Shown in pieces: positions 6,246 to 13,857 of a stretch of 19,557 nucleotides of DNA. Numbering within the stretch: position 1 is the stretch's first letter; every line of letters starts with the position of its first letter. A model generated the notes under the pieces. That model ran no database searches. It saw only the letters and a list, made by a program, of their open reading frames with translations, and was not told where the DNA came from. Origin of the DNA: TMED27 sp037969235 (GTDB lineage: Bacteria; Pseudomonadota; Alphaproteobacteria; Micavibrionales; Micavibrionaceae); contig JBBKXA010000087.1 in the NCBI GenBank assembly GCA_037969235.1, positions 1-19,557 on the forward strand. The letters are read 5' to 3'. The translations under genes and the position numbers were made by a program.

Positions 6246-6848
6246 ATGATGGGGAGATCATCGGCGTTAAACGCACAAACAAGCGCATTAAATGCGATTC
6301 ATTTATTGGAAGGCAGTATTCGCCAACTCGCGGGGATTACATTCCACATGGCAGCAGATCCTGATTCTCATCGTGGTGCAGGGCCAGCTTTTATTTCATT
6401 AAAATCCGTATATCAACCCACATCTGATTATGACGGCATGCTCGGCTCTATTATCATGGGCGGGTTTTTGATGGATGCGTTTGCCGTTGCGGCCAATGAC
6501 AATTCCTTAAACGACATGACGACCACTGCTTTGGTTTGTTCAGCCATGAGTGGACGTCGCGATGATGTCGATATTTTGAGCGAAGCAGTTAACCAACGCT
6601 CCCGTCTTAAGGACGAGCGCCGCGCAGAATTTGATTTTCATGGCCGAGGCAGCTTTGCTCAAGGCACGCATAAGAAAATGGCCAATATTTTCAAGGATGA
6701 TAAACCAGTTTCTCTGGCGCAAGCAGCCTTTCAAAGCACTTTGCGCAAGCGCAAAAATATTGAAAGCACCATTGTACATCTGGATCATGTCATTGACGGC
6801 ATTAAACGTTCAATGAATGCCATTGATTACTCCCCTGCGGCAGTTTGA
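6246..6848 (+). CDS. Protein of unknown function
   Basis: 200 residues, soluble, no signal peptide. The start is uncertain. The sequence GGGGGAG lies directly against ATGATG, leaving no spacing for the first ATG (6246) and 3 bases for the second (6249). The N-terminus is Ser/Ala/Asn-rich (SALNAQTSALNAIHLLEG). A mildly hydrophobic stretch, MLGSIIMGGFLMDAFAVAA (near 59-77), is too polar to be called a membrane segment. The C-terminal half is basic and helical (RSRLKDERRAEFDFHGRG, LRKRKNIESTIVHLDHVIDG), perhaps coiled. No family recognised. It is followed after 64 bases by another unknown gene and then by the sigma-like gene, all on one strand. Confidence 0.7.
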   Translation: MMGRSSALNAQTSALNAIHLLEGSIRQLAGITFHMAADPDSHRGAGPAFISLKSVYQPTSDYDGMLGSIIMGGFLMDAFAVAANDNSLNDMTTTALVCSAMSGRRDDVDILSEAVNQRSRLKDERRAEFDFHGRGSFAQGTHKKMANIFKDDKPVSLAQAAFQSTLRKRKNIESTIVHLDHVIDGIKRSMNAIDYSPAAV

Positions 6849-6912
6849 TTTTAAATTCTAAAGCATGAACATTTGATATAGAATAGGATTTTCTATTGTA
6901 AAGATTTTATAA

Positions 6913-7788
6913 ATGCCTGATTTCATTTCAACCATGCTTCGCGAAAAATTTACGATTATAGATCGTAATAATTTTTCTCATTCCAATTCTACTGTTGCCT
7001 TGAGCAATAGGATTGTCTTGAATCTGCAGTTCTCTGGCGCCCAGCCCGTTGAGCACCTTGTCATTCGCGGCCACAATATGCACAGCGTTGTTAGAATGGC
7101 GGCGCGTATTTATAACGAATTTCATCATCGCGGCGCTTCGGGATACATGTTTCAACATTATGATTGGGACTTATTATGTGATAATGCCTTGTCGGATTAT
7201 GAATGTATCACTAACCCAAAGCGCTGGATCACCATTTATTATAAAGGGCACGCTCTTTTTTCACGTGGGCAATATCATCCGTTTTTGGATATGATGGAGC
7301 TATGCGATAAAGATCATAACCAAGACTATGAGCTTGCCATCCCAAAAGCGCAAAATTTATTAAAGAGAACGGGAAAAAATCTTGAAGTTAAATATGATAC
7401 GAATGTCGCGCTCACATTAACATTTGATAAGAGACAAGGACGATGCGGTATTATTTTGCGCGGCATTGATAAGGCTTCTACATTTAACTTCTCCGCGCGT
7501 TGCCGTGAACATTCGGATCGTGATTTAAATATTTCGCAATGTATGGGAAGCGCTGCCGCGTTTTTAGAAGGGGTGCAATTGGCTTATACACTTGGATCCA
7601 TGGCTGCTAAGCCTGAAAATACTCGAAACATACAATTTATTCGCGATGGAAAAAAACGCCTTATGCTTCTTAGTATTGAGATTGAAAAGTTGGAACGTGA
7701 TTTTCAAATTCGTTATCGCCCCGAAAAACCAATTTTTCTCGCGCTCTTAGCGCACGCAGAATCTGCAGCCTCTTCCATATCACATTAA
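6913..7788 (+). CDS. Protein of unknown function
   Basis: 291 residues, soluble, rich in His, Arg, Tyr and Asn, with no signal peptide. Notable stretches are LREKFTIIDRNNFSHSNST near the start, HLVIRGHNMHSVVRMAARIY (about 48-67), MFQHYDWDLLCDN (79-91), a strand-rich middle (LEVKYDTNVALTLTFDKRQG) and SQCMGSAAAFLEGVQLAYTL (near 208-227). It ends in a basic helix (KKRLMLLSIEIEKLERDFQI). Alternating strands and helices suggest a globular alpha/beta fold, but I recognise no motif. Only AAAG precedes the ATG, so the ribosome site is poor. A short imperfect hairpin, AATAGGATTTTCTATT, lies in the 64-base gap upstream. Confidence 0.75.
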   Translation: MPDFISTMLREKFTIIDRNNFSHSNSTVALSNRIVLNLQFSGAQPVEHLVIRGHNMHSVVRMAARIYNEFHHRGASGYMFQHYDWDLLCDNALSDYECITNPKRWITIYYKGHALFSRGQYHPFLDMMELCDKDHNQDYELAIPKAQNLLKRTGKNLEVKYDTNVALTLTFDKRQGRCGIILRGIDKASTFNFSARCREHSDRDLNISQCMGSAAAFLEGVQLAYTLGSMAAKPENTRNIQFIRDGKKRLMLLSIEIEKLERDFQIRYRPEKPIFLALLAHAESAASSISH

Positions 7789-7851
7789 GTTTGCATAATT
7801 TATTTTTTTGCATTAATCTTCATGTTTATTGAAAATTAAAAAAGCACAAAC

Positions 7852-8826
7852 ATGACTTTAAACTTAAACACTCATAATATATTTATACCGCCAAAATATC
7901 AAAATTTGAGCGAAGACAATCTGACAACTTTATATAATCATAAAGATCCTGATGCCATTGCAGCCCTATATAAACAATATGCAGATCAAGTATATGGATA
8001 CCTATATAAAAAATATATCGATGACGATAGATGCACGTTAGAAGATATTGAGGAATCCGTCCTCAGTGCCTTTTTTCATCACAAAAAAAAGCACACTGTT
8101 TTTACTGGAAAAAATAATGCGCAATTTAGGTCATTTATAACACAAAAAGCCAGAAACAATTTGATCGATGTATTTAATAGAAAATCTGCGTCAACACGTA
8201 ATTTTCCTTTTGCGGACCCTGCCAGATTTGAGGAGAACGATGAGAGCTTTGATATATTTAATCTGAGCGTTGAAAAACCAGCCAGCGCGGAAGACCACGC
8301 AATAGCACAACAAACTGCAGATATTCTTGTTGATTTTTTAGAACAGCTATCAGAACGTAACAGAACAATTGTGGAGCTTAAATTCGAGAGCACGCCAGAA
8401 AAAGAAATTGCTAAAATATGCGAATTACCAGTTGGCACGATAAAAAGAAGATATTTTACCTTAGTTCGGTCTTTCACTGAATTATCAGGTAACCTCCCTA
8501 TTGAAAAACAATCCGCTGAATTCGATATACGTAACTTACTCAAAAATTGCCCTGAATTAGGCGATAAAAAGAACGCACGTGAATTACTCAAACCCATAAA
8601 TATGCTTCCTAAAGCACTAAAACAAATCCTATATTTACAAGTTACTCGTAATATGTCTTTTGAAGATATAGCAGAAAAACAAAAATTATCTGTTACACTT
8701 TGTGAAAAACAATCACGCCTAGCCTGTGATCAAATTCGCAAGTATTGCGAAGAACATAACATAGTGCCTCCACATTTTGTTACTGATAATTCAGAATCCA
8801 TCACTCCACAAATAGATTATTTATAA
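7852..8826 (+). CDS. Sigma-70-family (ECF-like) protein with two region-4-like domains
   Basis: 324 residues. Region 2 spans about 32-115: DPDAIAALYKQYADQVYGYL (region 2.1/2.2) and FRSFITQKARNNLIDVFNRK (2.3/2.4, -10 recognition in canonical sigmas). A first region 4 is at 166-211 (LSERNRTIVELKF, EKEIAKICELPVGTIKRRY). After a linker a second, similar segment appears at 252-298 (LPKALKQILYLQV, FEDIAEKQKLSV), aligning with the first across one inserted residue. Normal ECF sigmas are near 180-200 residues with one region 4. No signal or membrane part. The gene is more AT-rich than its neighbours, with many ATA and AAA codons, which could mean transfer. A poor ribosome site and direct TTTGCAT repeats (7790 and 7807) precede it. 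It may be a sigma factor or a DNA-binding relative; the targets are unknown. Confidence 0.82.
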   Translation: MTLNLNTHNIFIPPKYQNLSEDNLTTLYNHKDPDAIAALYKQYADQVYGYLYKKYIDDDRCTLEDIEESVLSAFFHHKKKHTVFTGKNNAQFRSFITQKARNNLIDVFNRKSASTRNFPFADPARFEENDESFDIFNLSVEKPASAEDHAIAQQTADILVDFLEQLSERNRTIVELKFESTPEKEIAKICELPVGTIKRRYFTLVRSFTELSGNLPIEKQSAEFDIRNLLKNCPELGDKKNARELLKPINMLPKALKQILYLQVTRNMSFEDIAEKQKLSVTLCEKQSRLACDQIRKYCEEHNIVPPHFVTDNSESITPQIDYL

Positions 8827-8830
8827 AGAC

Positions 8831-9046
8831 ATGACCAAACCCACTAAACAAACCCTTAAAATCGCCGTATCACTCGGTGCCTTGTTTGATACGCGTGAGG
8901 CGCAGGCTGTGTTGGCTTCTCATGGAGAGCGGGATTATAAGCGCTTTATCACGACGGAAAAAACATTTGCGCCATGGCACGGTTTTCCTGTGGTCAAAAC
9001 CATTGATAACATATTGAAAAATAGCGATCATCTTGACCTTGAGTGA
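8831..9046 (+). pseudogene. N-terminal piece of a frameshifted 5'-nucleotidase (PF06189-like)
   Basis: 71 residues, starting 4 bases after the sigma-like gene. It begins LKIAVSLGALFDTREAQAVL, matching the N-terminal catalytic block of cytosolic 5'-nucleotidases (AVSxxALFD, nucleophile-type Asp). FAPWHGFPVVKTIDNIL then corresponds to the family's pGxAFPLVKALLxLN. It ends at TGA (9044-9046). If the G at 9043 were read twice, or one G were restored, the frame would continue LDLE-VILMSRNDP, exactly the family's next strand. It therefore looks like one half of a gene of about 328 residues. Whether it is a broken gene, a base error, or a split pair coupled by the GTGA overlap is open. Confidence 0.65.
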
Positions 9047-9816
9047 TATTGATGTCGCGTAATGATCCTGTCACGGCATTTCCCGCCGTGAGGACGATGC
9101 ATGAGATGGGATTGCCGCTTAGCCGCATCGTCCTAACACCTAGCCATGATTTTTATGCGCTCGCGCAGAACGAGGCTTTTCGTCCAGATTGGTTTATTAC
9201 TGTGAATGATACAGATGTTAAAGCTATGGCACAAAGCCATATTGCGGCGAGTTTAATTTCAGGGCCTGAGAGGGCAATTGCGGAGCTAAAAGACCGGCTG
9301 CACTTGTCATGGGATTTTGATCGTGTTTTAGGAAGCCATGTGCATGATCGTGAATTTGGCGATACTGCACAAGATGATATACCATTATTTCTGGCACATG
9401 AAATTATGAATTTGGATAAGCCTATAAAGCCTGGCCTGTTTCGCGATTTGGCTCTGACATTTGGACAAGCCAGCACATGCTCTCAAACACTGGAACGCCA
9501 TATTGTGAATTCATGTATTACGGCACGCTCCGATTATGCAGCATTACGGACTATGCGTTCTTTCATGGAATATGGTTTAGATATGGATGTTTTTATAACG
9601 GTAGGGACAACTTTATTGGACAGCTTCACCCCAGAAGCGGTTCCCCAACATAAAACAGAAGCCCTCATCACTTTGCGCGATAGCTATACTGATCATTTAA
9701 CGGTTTTTTTTGATGACAGTAGATCTAACATTGCACGCGCATCACAAGAAGTTATATGCATGCAAGTGCCGCGCGTGGATGATGATTTAAGGCATGCGCT
9801 TGCGCGCTCCCCTTAA
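9043..9816 (+). CDS. C-terminal part of the split 5'-nucleotidase (PF06189-like)
   Basis: 257 residues from a GTG at 9043 that overlaps the preceding stop as GTGA. An ATG at 9052 (MSRNDP) is an alternative start. Family blocks are ILMSRNDPVTAFPAVRTMHEMGL, FYALAQNEAFRPDWFITVND-DVKA (about 38-60), the middle Asp block SWDFDRVLGSHVHDREFG (89-106), CITARSDYAALRTMRSFMEYGL (158-179) and the last catalytic-type block LTVFFDDSRSN (near 220-230). Such enzymes remove phosphate from nucleoside 5'-monophosphates with a HAD-like fold. Without the N-terminal ALFD block in the same chain, activity would need association with the 71-residue piece. The body of the frame carries no further damage. Its stop shares TTAA with the acnA stop on the other strand. 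Confidence 0.7.
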   Translation: MILMSRNDPVTAFPAVRTMHEMGLPLSRIVLTPSHDFYALAQNEAFRPDWFITVNDTDVKAMAQSHIAASLISGPERAIAELKDRLHLSWDFDRVLGSHVHDREFGDTAQDDIPLFLAHEIMNLDKPIKPGLFRDLALTFGQASTCSQTLERHIVNSCITARSDYAALRTMRSFMEYGLDMDVFITVGTTLLDSFTPEAVPQHKTEALITLRDSYTDHLTVFFDDSRSNIARASQEVICMQVPRVDDDLRHALARSP

Positions 9817-12563
9817 GCCGCCATGTTGCGCAGTACGTAGTGCAAAATTCCGCCATTTATGAAGTAATCGACTTCGTCCATTGTATCGAGGCGTGATAGC
9901 AATGTGACCATGACTTCTTCGCCATTGGCGCGATGGATGGTCATGTTGACTTTCTGGCTGGGTTTTAGGCCGCTTGATATGCCTGTAATATCGAATGTTT
10001 CACTGCCGTCAAGCTTGAGCGTTTTACGGGTAACACCCTTTTCATATTGTAGGGGCAAAACGCCCATACCGATCAAATTCGATCTGTGAATGCGCTCAAA
10101 ACTCTCGGTCACAACTGCGCGAACGCCAAGCAGACGCGTGCCTTTGGCTGCCCAGTCACGGCTGGATCCCGTGCCATATTCCGCGCCGCCGATCACCACC
10201 AACGGTGTGCCGACTTCACGATATTTATTTGCAGCATCAAAGATGCTCATTTCATCGCCTGATGGCATGAATTTCGTATAGCCGCCTTCGGTTTCAGGTA
10301 CCATTTCGTTGCGAATGCGGATATTAGCGAATGTGCCGCGCGTCATCACACGGTCATTACCGCGGCGCGAACCATATGAGTTGAAATTTACGGGTTTAAC
10401 ACCATGCTCAACCAGATATTGTCCAGCGGGGTGTTCACTGCGGAATGCACCGGCGGGGGAGATATGGTCGGTGGTTACGCTGTCGCCAAGGATAGCAAGT
10501 GGGCGTGCGCCTACGATGTCGTTTAAATCTTCGGGTTCCATATTCATCCCTTCGAAAAATGGGGGGTTTTGAATATAAGTCGAGCTGTCTTGCCAATCAT
10601 ATGTTTCACCGCTTGCGTTGCCGCCGATGGTTTGCCATTCTTTCGTGCCTTTGAAAACATCAGAGTAACGATCAACGAACATTTCGCGTGTTATAGATGT
10701 ACGCATTAATTCGGCGATTTCATGGTTAGTTGGCCATATGTCTTTCAGATACACATCCTCACCTTTTTGATCTTGGCCAATGGGATGCTTATACAAATCA
10801 ATTTGCATGGAGCCTGCAAGTGCGTAAGCCACGACCAGTGGCGGGGAGGCAAGGTAATTTGCCTTAACGTGCGGGGAGATGCGGCCTTCGAAATTACGAT
10901 TTCCCGAAAGCACGCCGCAAACGGTGAGATCGTTTTGTTCGATGGCTTTGGCAATATCATCGGCCAAAGGCCCCGAATTGCCGATACATGTCGTACAGCC
11001 ATAGCCGACCAGATCAAATCCGAGCTTATCGAGATCGTCTTGCAACCCCGCTTTTTCGAGGTAATCAGTCACGACTTGTGATCCAGGCGCGAGGGAGGTT
11101 TTCACCCATGGTTTAACGCTTAAGCCTTTGGCGAGCGCTTTGCGCGCGACCAGCCCAGCAGCGATCATCACGGCGGGATTGGAGGTGTTTGTGCAAGATG
11201 TGATGGCGGCGATTACAACATCACCGTGTCGCATGTCGCGTTTGGCGGGGACATTTGTATGCACTTCATGTGTCATTGCCTCATGCAATTCGACCATCTT
11301 TTCTGCGGGCATCTGGCCGCCTTCGTTCAATAATGCGCCTTCTTCGCCGCCTGGTTGTAGGCTTAATTTATCACCCATCAAAATGCGAAATGCGTCTGCG
11401 GCTTTGGTCAAATCAATGCGGTCTTGCGGGCGTTTGGGGCCAGAAATTGCGGGCACAACATCATCCAGATCAAGATGCAATGTTGTTGTGTATTCAGGCT
11501 CTGGGCTGTTGCTATCGCGCCACATGCCTTGTTCTTTGGCGTATGCTTCGACGATTTTTACGCGGTGTTCGTCACGCCCCGTGAAGCGTAAATAATTCAA
11601 AGTTTCCGCATCAATTGGGAAAAATCCACATGTTGCGCCATATTCGGGAGCCATGTTGGCGATGGTGGCTTGGTCAGCGAGCGTAAGGTGATCCAACCCT
11701 TCGCCGTAGAATTCGACAAATTTACCGACAACCCCCAAAGCACGGAGCATTTCAACAACGCGAAGCACGAGGTCAGTCGCGGTAGTGCCTTCTTTCATCT
11801 TGCCTGTGATTTTAAAACCGACCACTTCAGGGATCAGCATGGATATTGGCTGGCCGAGCATCGCGGCTTCGGCCTCGATACCGCCAACGCCCCAACCCAA
11901 AACGGACAAGCCATTAACCATCGTTGTATGTGAATCCGTGCCCACCAGCGTATCGGGATAGATTACGCCTTCATGTTCCCACACAGTTTGCGATAGATAT
12001 TCGAGGTTCACTTGGTGGCAAATGCCTGTTCCTGGCGGGACAACGCGGAAGTTTTTAAATGCGCCCTGCCCCCATTTGAGGAACTCATAACGCTCGCCAT
12101 TGCGTTCAAACTCACGCTCTACGTTGGCTTGGAAGGCTTCTGGTGTGCCAAATTTATCAACCATCACCGAATGGTCAATCACCAAATCAACAGGCACAAG
12201 CGGGTTAATTTTTTGCGCATCGCCGCCGAGCGATACCATCGCTTCGCGCATTGCTGCCAAATCAACGACAGCGGGAACGCCGGTAAAATCTTGCATCAAT
12301 ACACGCGCGGGACGGTAGGCGATTTCAGTATCGGAGCGTTTATTTTTCTGCCAATCGGCGAGCGCCTGTATATCTTTTGTGGTGACGCTGCGTCCATCTT
12401 CGAAACGGAGCAAATTTTCTAGCAAAACTTTGAGCGTATATGGAAGTTTGGAGATATCACCAATTTTGCTCGCGGCTTCTTTGAGTGAATAATAAGCGTA
12501 GGTTTTCCCATCGACCTCAAGTGTTTTGCGAGTTTTAAGCGTATCGTTTCCGAGTTTAGTCAT
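9813..12563 (-). CDS. acnA: Aconitate hydratase AcnA (IRP1-type aconitase)
   Basis: 916 residues, the usual length for AcnA, which interconverts citrate and isocitrate through cis-aconitate in the TCA cycle using a [4Fe-4S] cluster in the cytosol. The three cluster cysteines are C457 (AAITSCTNTSNP), C523 and C526 (GYGCTTCIGNSGPL). Other signatures are LVGTDSHTTMVNGLSVLGWG (207-226, with the catalytic-region DSHT), the swivel domain DSVTTDHISPAG (694-705), YGSRRGND (730-737), GAEYGTGSSRDWAAKG (793-808) and VVTESFERIHRSNLIGMG (817-834). Start: AAAGGGG (reverse of 12570-12576) lies 6 bases before the ATG. Downstream it overlaps the convergent nucleotidase stop by 4 bases. It is monocistronic as far as can be seen, from a predicted promoter with a palindrome in its spacer. 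No damage. Confidence 0.97.
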   Translation of the reverse strand: MTKLGNDTLKTRKTLEVDGKTYAYYSLKEAASKIGDISKLPYTLKVLLENLLRFEDGRSVTTKDIQALADWQKNKRSDTEIAYRPARVLMQDFTGVPAVVDLAAMREAMVSLGGDAQKINPLVPVDLVIDHSVMVDKFGTPEAFQANVEREFERNGERYEFLKWGQGAFKNFRVVPPGTGICHQVNLEYLSQTVWEHEGVIYPDTLVGTDSHTTMVNGLSVLGWGVGGIEAEAAMLGQPISMLIPEVVGFKITGKMKEGTTATDLVLRVVEMLRALGVVGKFVEFYGEGLDHLTLADQATIANMAPEYGATCGFFPIDAETLNYLRFTGRDEHRVKIVEAYAKEQGMWRDSNSPEPEYTTTLHLDLDDVVPAISGPKRPQDRIDLTKAADAFRILMGDKLSLQPGGEEGALLNEGGQMPAEKMVELHEAMTHEVHTNVPAKRDMRHGDVVIAAITSCTNTSNPAVMIAAGLVARKALAKGLSVKPWVKTSLAPGSQVVTDYLEKAGLQDDLDKLGFDLVGYGCTTCIGNSGPLADDIAKAIEQNDLTVCGVLSGNRNFEGRISPHVKANYLASPPLVVAYALAGSMQIDLYKHPIGQDQKGEDVYLKDIWPTNHEIAELMRTSITREMFVDRYSDVFKGTKEWQTIGGNASGETYDWQDSSTYIQNPPFFEGMNMEPEDLNDIVGARPLAILGDSVTTDHISPAGAFRSEHPAGQYLVEHGVKPVNFNSYGSRRGNDRVMTRGTFANIRIRNEMVPETEGGYTKFMPSGDEMSIFDAANKYREVGTPLVVIGGAEYGTGSSRDWAAKGTRLLGVRAVVTESFERIHRSNLIGMGVLPLQYEKGVTRKTLKLDGSETFDITGISSGLKPSQKVNMTIHRANGEEVMVTLLSRLDTMDEVDYFINGGILHYVLRNMAA

Positions 12564-12613
12564 GGCGTGCCCCTTTGGCTCAAGAGTGATGTGACAAATA
12601 TATGTGAATCAAT

Positions 12614-12641
12614 AAGATATGCGATCGCATAGCGATTTCAA
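12614..12641 (-). promoter_or_regulatory. Predicted acnA promoter with an internal 14-base palindrome
   Basis: Reading the minus strand: TTGAAA (complement of 12636-12641), 16 bases, then TATCTT (complement of 12614-12619). Transcription would start near 12607, about 44 bases before the acnA ATG. The perfect palindrome TATGCGATCGCATA (12618-12631) covers most of the spacer and the first two bases of the -10, the position of a repressor operator. Confidence 0.5.
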
Positions 12642-12664
12642 GCATAGCATGGAACTCAGCGGGT

Positions 12665-13588
12665 TTAAAGAGCGGGAATATCTGGAATACGATTAATGCC
12701 TAAACCTTCTAAAGTTGGGCACTGTATTTCATCAATAATTTTGTATTGGGGATCAGGATCGACAATAATGCGAGATGCTAAACCGTTGCTTTCGCAATAT
12801 ATAGTTGAATATTCAAGGCCAAAACGATGATGCGCTCCTCCAACAAAATTGATATAATTTATAGATTCATCTTTATGAAACTCAATACTCACATCTACAC
12901 CATCAGGTGAGCCATCAGAAAAGCTCAATTCCATTTCTTCCAACTGATTTGTTTCATAGCTGTATCGTTCAGTTTGTTTAGCTTGAGAAGCAGCATTAAA
13001 ATATTGCTTAAAAACAGGACGAGTCAATATTGTTTGAGTTCCAAACTCATCTTCAATCAATTTATTAACAAAATTAACAATATGTTTGTATTCCCCACTA
13101 TTAAGATTAACTGATACGGGTATTCTTATAATTTGTCCATTCATTATGGCATGATCAAATCTAGCCGAACTTTCAGAAGCAGATTCACACTCATCAAACA
13201 ATGGCCCCTTTACTCCGTTCTTTGTATTCCTTGGTTTAGAAAACCTACTTTTTTGGCAGTTAAATTCTTCCCCATAGAGCGTTTCCGTTACTGTATTGTC
13301 CTGATCTGACTCTGCATATTCCGCTATAATCGCATCAGCAATTTCTGCGGCTTTTGCGTCGCTTATTGTGGCTTTTTTTTGTGGCGCTGGCTTTGGCGGT
13401 GTTTCCACGATAGAAAAGGCATTTTGTTCTTTCTCTAGCGCGGCTTTAAAGGTTTGCACGGGTGTATCTTTTGCCAAAGGTGCGACCACCTCTCCCGCAT
13501 TTTCATTCCACGCATAGCGTAAACCGAGTGCAGCTATTAAACTCGCACCTGCCCCCGCCGCAACCCAAAATGTCTTATTCATAGCCAT
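12665..13588 (-). CDS. Membrane-anchored or exported protein of unknown function
   Basis: 307 residues with a single N-terminal hydrophobic segment (about 7-25, FWVAAGAGASLIAALGLRY), either an uncleaved anchor or a signal peptide. A Pro/Lys/Ala linker (about 61-75, VETPPKPAPQKK) follows, then a helix (DAKAAEIADAIIAEYAES) and a globular part from about 105. Four cysteines (C111, C134, C265, C290) are all in the outer part and could form two disulfides, as expected for a periplasmic domain. Two start codons are possible, 13588 (MAMNK) and 13582; neither has a good ribosome site. No family recognised. The base composition of the globular part is more AT-rich than that of acnA. Confidence 0.75.
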   Translation of the reverse strand: MAMNKTFWVAAGAGASLIAALGLRYAWNENAGEVVAPLAKDTPVQTFKAALEKEQNAFSIVETPPKPAPQKKATISDAKAAEIADAIIAEYAESDQDNTVTETLYGEEFNCQKSRFSKPRNTKNGVKGPLFDECESASESSARFDHAIMNGQIIRIPVSVNLNSGEYKHIVNFVNKLIEDEFGTQTILTRPVFKQYFNAASQAKQTERYSYETNQLEEMELSFSDGSPDGVDVSIEFHKDESINYINFVGGAHHRFGLEYSTIYCESNGLASRIIVDPDPQYKIIDEIQCPTLEGLGINRIPDIPAL

Positions 13589-13622
13589 ACGCGCATCTTA
13601 TACATAAAAAATGCGCCCTGCA

Positions 13623-13652
13623 ATTATATTCTTATGCCTAATAATCTTGTAA
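13623..13652 (-). promoter_or_regulatory. Possible promoter of the 307-residue exported protein gene
   Basis: On the minus strand a perfect -10 TATAAT (complement of 13623-13628) is preceded after 18 bases by TTACAA (complement of 13647-13652), a poor -35. It would give a leader of roughly 28 bases. A GCGCAT...ATGCGC inverted repeat (13591-13616) lies within that leader. Confidence 0.4.
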
Positions 13653-13701
13653 TATCAGCATCTTAGAATATACCTTACTTTCTGCCCACTTTCGGCATAA
13701 T

Positions 13702-13830
13702 TTGGACATATTTGCGTGGGATACTGTAATTATACAAGAATTCGATCCTCTACCAATGATCTCCTTGTTTGAAACAGTTGATGACCAAATTTAAAAACCG
13801 TCACGTCTTACCAACGTGGCGGTTTTGTTT
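13702..13830 (+). other. Possible short transcription unit (small RNA or micro-gene) upstream of metB
   Basis: The 269-base gap between the 307-residue gene and metB contains TTGGAC (13702-13707), 17 bases, and TGTAAT (13725-13730), a fair promoter, and about 65-100 bases later an intrinsic terminator (13794-13830). The transcript would be near 90 bases. It could carry a 12-codon frame, MISLFETVDDQI, at 13756-13794, which has no clear ribosome site and overlaps the terminator by its last base. No known RNA family is recognised. Confidence 0.25.
13794..13830 (+). terminator. Intrinsic terminator upstream of metB
   Basis: AAAACCGTCACGT (13794-13806) pairs over 13 positions, with one G-T wobble, with ACGTGGCGGTTTT (13814-13826). 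The loop is 7 bases, and GTTTT follows to 13830. It points in the metB direction and lies 27 bases before that gene's ATG, so it ends something upstream or attenuates metB. Confidence 0.7.
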
Positions 13831-13857
13831 TAGCTGTGTTCCTGCTATAAATTGGAT

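Noticed and set aside
8079..8597. A 172-codon open frame on the minus strand inside the sigma-like gene
   Set aside because: The plus-strand frame carries clear region 2 and region 4 motifs. The antisense product is Ser/Leu-rich without features.
13756..13794. MISLFETVDDQI as a classical attenuator leader peptide for metB
   Set aside because: It has no run of Met or Cys codons and no clear antiterminator pairing, so codon-sensing attenuation is not supported; kept only as part of the short transcript finding.
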